Source: Mucilaginibacter sabulilitoris
GTDB taxonomy: Bacteria; Bacteroidota; Bacteroidia; Sphingobacteriales; Sphingobacteriaceae
Direction of reading: 5' to 3'
Assembly (NCBI RefSeq): GCF_034262375.1
Contig: NZ_CP139558.1
Coordinates: forward strand, 2,728,001 to 2,792,000
DNA length: 64,000 nt
Shown one piece after another: positions 61,823 to 64,000 of the stretch. Each line of letters begins with the position of its first letter. Positions within the stretch are counted from its first letter, which is position 1. The notes beneath the pieces are model-generated. The model was not told the origin of the DNA. It did no database searches and worked only from the letters and a program-made list of their open reading frames with translations. A program made the position numbers and the translations under genes.

Positions 61823-63412
61823 TTATGCCGGTGCTAACCTGCGGGAACGCAGGTAAACTGCAGTCCGGTTCAGATAAGGGAATAGTGCGATGAGCAGTAA
61901 GGTTATAACGAGCATGATAGACATTAACTCATAATAATCCATCGCGAACCTGATCTGGATCTGCTGATTAACGGTGTTTACCAGTTGCTTGTTGGCGCCT
62001 TTAGCTGCTTGCTTTAGTGAAAGCCCCTTTGATAACAGGTGGTTACTGCGTACCAGCAACGTTTGTCGTGCAAATTGGTCGACCCTGGTCAGATGGTCCT
62101 GAAAAGCATTGTAATGACGGCCTTTTTCGTATAGTTCGCAAAAATTAAGGATTGCCGCATTTATGCAAAAGCCGACATATCCCATCGTAGAGCATATAGA
62201 AGTTGCTGACGGGCCGATTGCAACCGGAACAGCGGAGATAGCATATACGATGGTGGGAACCATGATCATTCCAACACCTAATCCCTGCATAAAAAGCGGA
62301 GCATAAAAATTATTTTCATCTGCCTCCGTAGCGAACAGAAAAAACATGATTGCATGAAAGATCAGCAATAACATAAAGCCGGGAAACCAGATAAACCTGA
62401 TGTTCTTTTTTTGAAGGATCATCGCACAGGAGATGATGACCCCTGCCACCAGACCTGCAAGGTTGAAACTATTTATATAGCTGATATGAATAGGATCAAG
62501 CTTCAGCACGCCGGCAAAAAATGAGTTGGTGACATTAGCGGCGAAACGACAGATATAGAGAACAAATATGAGAAAGGCGGCGAACTTAAAATTTCGAAAA
62601 CGAAATATTTTAAGATGGAGATAGGGATGTTTTAAACCTTTTTGACGTACAATATAGATCAGGGTACTTACTATGATAGCGACAGCGCTATAATAAATCC
62701 GGGGATCACCGATCCAGTAATATTCCTGCCCGTAAATCGTTATGTATCCCAGCAAAGTGAGCACAATACTCCAGAACACAAAGCTCTGCCAATCCAATTT
62801 ATATAAGTGAAGACGCACGTTTAAGCGAACGTTGTTCATACACAGCATGATCAGGCACAGGCACGGCAGGTAGGAGAATAATGCCCCTTTATACACCAGA
62901 TTGAAATTATAGGAGTCGATCAGATCGGCAGTCACCAGATTGGTGAAGGGAAGAATACAGATCAGCATTCCGAAGAATACGGAGAAACTAATCTCACGGG
63001 CCCTCTCGCTATGCAGGCGTGTAAACATCAGGGAAAGGGAAAGATTTACCGTACTGGAAAACAACATGCCCTGAAAAAACCGGATCGGAAACCATAGATA
63101 AAGATCATTGGTCAGGTAACAAACCAGCGTTGTGATCAGGGCCAGCATGGTAAATAGGATAAAATATTCTTTTGCCGCCAGAAAGTAAAAAAAACGCCGT
63201 TCCAAACTGTAGAAAGCAATATACCCGGCATAAAACAATGCTACGGAAAACTGTATGTCTGCCGGTTCACCTCCATAATAACCCGCCGCTGCATTAATAT
63301 TTGCAAATGGCAAAAAAAACAGGACAAGAGTGGGCAGGATCAGCGAAAAGAGAATGATCTTAACAGCCCATCCCGGAACCCATCTTTTAAAAATCGGAAT
63401 ACCTCTATCCAT
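61823..63412 (-). CDS. MFS multidrug efflux transporter (DHA2/EmrB-like)
   Basis: A ~529-residue inner-membrane transporter with about fourteen hydrophobic segments. The ATG at 63412 (MDRGIPIFKRWVPGW) overlaps the stop of the upstream HlyD gene by eight bases, which suits coupling; an alternative start at 63436 gives 537 residues. The sequence is divergent from classic EmrB; the pattern RFFQGMLFSSTVN near 115 and the long extracytoplasmic stretch near residue 430-490 fit the 14-TM DHA2 group. With the adaptor it probably forms a tripartite drug pump with an outer-membrane TolC-type protein outside the window. Confidence 0.85.
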   Translation of the reverse strand: MDRGIPIFKRWVPGWAVKIILFSLILPTLVLFFLPFANINAAAGYYGGEPADIQFSVALFYAGYIAFYSLERRFFYFLAAKEYFILFTMLALITTLVCYLTNDLYLWFPIRFFQGMLFSSTVNLSLSLMFTRLHSERAREISFSVFFGMLICILPFTNLVTADLIDSYNFNLVYKGALFSYLPCLCLIMLCMNNVRLNVRLHLYKLDWQSFVFWSIVLTLLGYITIYGQEYYWIGDPRIYYSAVAIIVSTLIYIVRQKGLKHPYLHLKIFRFRNFKFAAFLIFVLYICRFAANVTNSFFAGVLKLDPIHISYINSFNLAGLVAGVIISCAMILQKKNIRFIWFPGFMLLLIFHAIMFFLFATEADENNFYAPLFMQGLGVGMIMVPTIVYAISAVPVAIGPSATSICSTMGYVGFCINAAILNFCELYEKGRHYNAFQDHLTRVDQFARQTLLVRSNHLLSKGLSLKQAAKGANKQLVNTVNQQIQIRFAMDYYELMSIMLVITLLLIALFPYLNRTAVYLRSRRLAPA

Positions 63413-64000
63413 GGCGGCGCTGATTTTTGGGTACATAAACGTTTACGTTCATCCCAACCTTGAGCATCGCCAGTTGTGTTTTTTGCGCATCTACCCTGAT
63501 TCGTACCGGAACGCGCTGAACAATCTTCACATAATTACCGGTAGAGTTATCCGGTGGCAGTAAAGAAAAACTGGAACCAGTTGCCGGCGACAATGAAATG
63601 ATGGTGCCTTTAAACTTCTGGTCGGGAAATGCATCGGCAACGAATTGTACGGTATCACCTATCCGCATGTTGGCAATCTGGGTTTCTTTATAATTGGCTA
63701 CCACCCATTTATCAGTTTCGTTGTCAACTATATAAGCCAGCACTTCACCAACATTGATCATTTGGCCCACCTCTACCGTACGGCGCCCCATTCTGCCATC
63801 ATAGGATGCCCGTATAACGGTATATTCTACATCAAGCATATTTCGGTCAAGCAAGGCTTTTAACCGTACGATCTCTGCCTTTAAAACAGTCATTTCGGCA
63901 GCAATGTCATTTATCTTTGATTCTGCCGCTCCATAATTTTCCCGGGCAGCCTGGTAGTCGCTGTTATTCACGTCCAGTGTTGCCTGCACATTTTCCAATT
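63405..64000 (-). CDS. HlyD/EmrA-type membrane fusion protein, N-terminus missing
   Basis: The visible 198 residues continue beyond the right edge, so the start lies outside. A helical hairpin (NYGAAESKINDIAAEMTVLKAEIVRLKALLDRN) is followed by the lipoyl/barrel region (VEYTVIRASYDGRMGRRTVEVGQMINVGEVLAYIV) and ANYKETQIANMRIGDTVQFVADAFPDQKFKGTI, the EmrA/HlyD hallmark. The last residues (PKNQRRHG) overlap the MFS start by eight bases. It links the inner-membrane pump to an outer-membrane channel. Confidence 0.9.
   Translation of the reverse strand, partial: LENVQATLDVNNSDYQAARENYGAAESKINDIAAEMTVLKAEIVRLKALLDRNMLDVEYTVIRASYDGRMGRRTVEVGQMINVGEVLAYIVDNETDKWVVANYKETQIANMRIGDTVQFVADAFPDQKFKGTIISLSPATGSSFSLLPPDNSTGNYVKIVQRVPVRIRVDAQKTQLAMLKVGMNVNVYVPKNQRRHG

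Overview
The window looks like chromosome from a member of the Bacteroidota, most likely Sphingobacteriaceae (Mucilaginibacter/Pedobacter type). The evidence is the promoter style (a -7 box of the form TAnnTTTG), a short primary sigma factor, a very large CarboxypepD-regulatory/TonB-dependent receptor, type III glutamine synthetase, a small PurL, and many short palindromic extragenic repeats. Genus is an inference.

Positions 1-40,600 are core chromosome. They hold an FMN-binding glutamate synthase-family protein, sucC, a LolD-type ABC ATPase, a small gene overlapping a degenerate HAD protein, an S41 peptidase lipoprotein, smc, a PhzF protein, endonuclease V, rpoD, an MBL hydrolase, lpdA, a TonB-dependent receptor and purM. 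A nitrogen cluster follows: glutamine synthetase III, two ammonium transporters on opposite strands, an outer-membrane barrel protein, and an IS110 element between the transporters. Next come a TonB energy transducer, purL, a VOC protein, a tRNA1(Val) methyltransferase, a YfcE-type phosphoesterase, rnhA and a copper-type P-ATPase.

A tRNA-His gene at 40.7 kb marks the start of an accessory region, about 40.8-61.3 kb. It begins with a large serine recombinase and its small partner. Its cargo resembles a defence island: a Lit-like HExxH protein, a possible PD-(D/E)XK nuclease, an unknown 352-residue protein next to a decayed gene, a DUF4145 gene pair, a KAP-type P-loop NTPase followed by a HEPN-like protein, and a CHC2 primase fragment. 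A 6.9-kb segment bounded by two 79-bp direct repeats carries a SIR2 protein and an unrecognised three-gene operon with a Tat-type signal, a Cys-rich C-terminus and a possible lipid-binding-like fold. Just beyond the right repeat is a wrecked tyrosine integrase. The last 2.6 kb (61.4-64 kb) encode a lipoprotein, an MFS efflux pump and a truncated HlyD-type adaptor.

The strongest candidates for something undescribed are the three-gene operon beside SIR2 (56.2-58.9 kb), the KAP/HEPN pair (48.2-51.4 kb), and the 43.0-46.5 kb cluster. Smaller notable items are a 197-bp MITE that split the terminator of the TonB receptor, a 26-bp perfect palindrome at the left edge, repeated hairpins before the second ammonium transporter, and several promoters that would give leaderless mRNAs.
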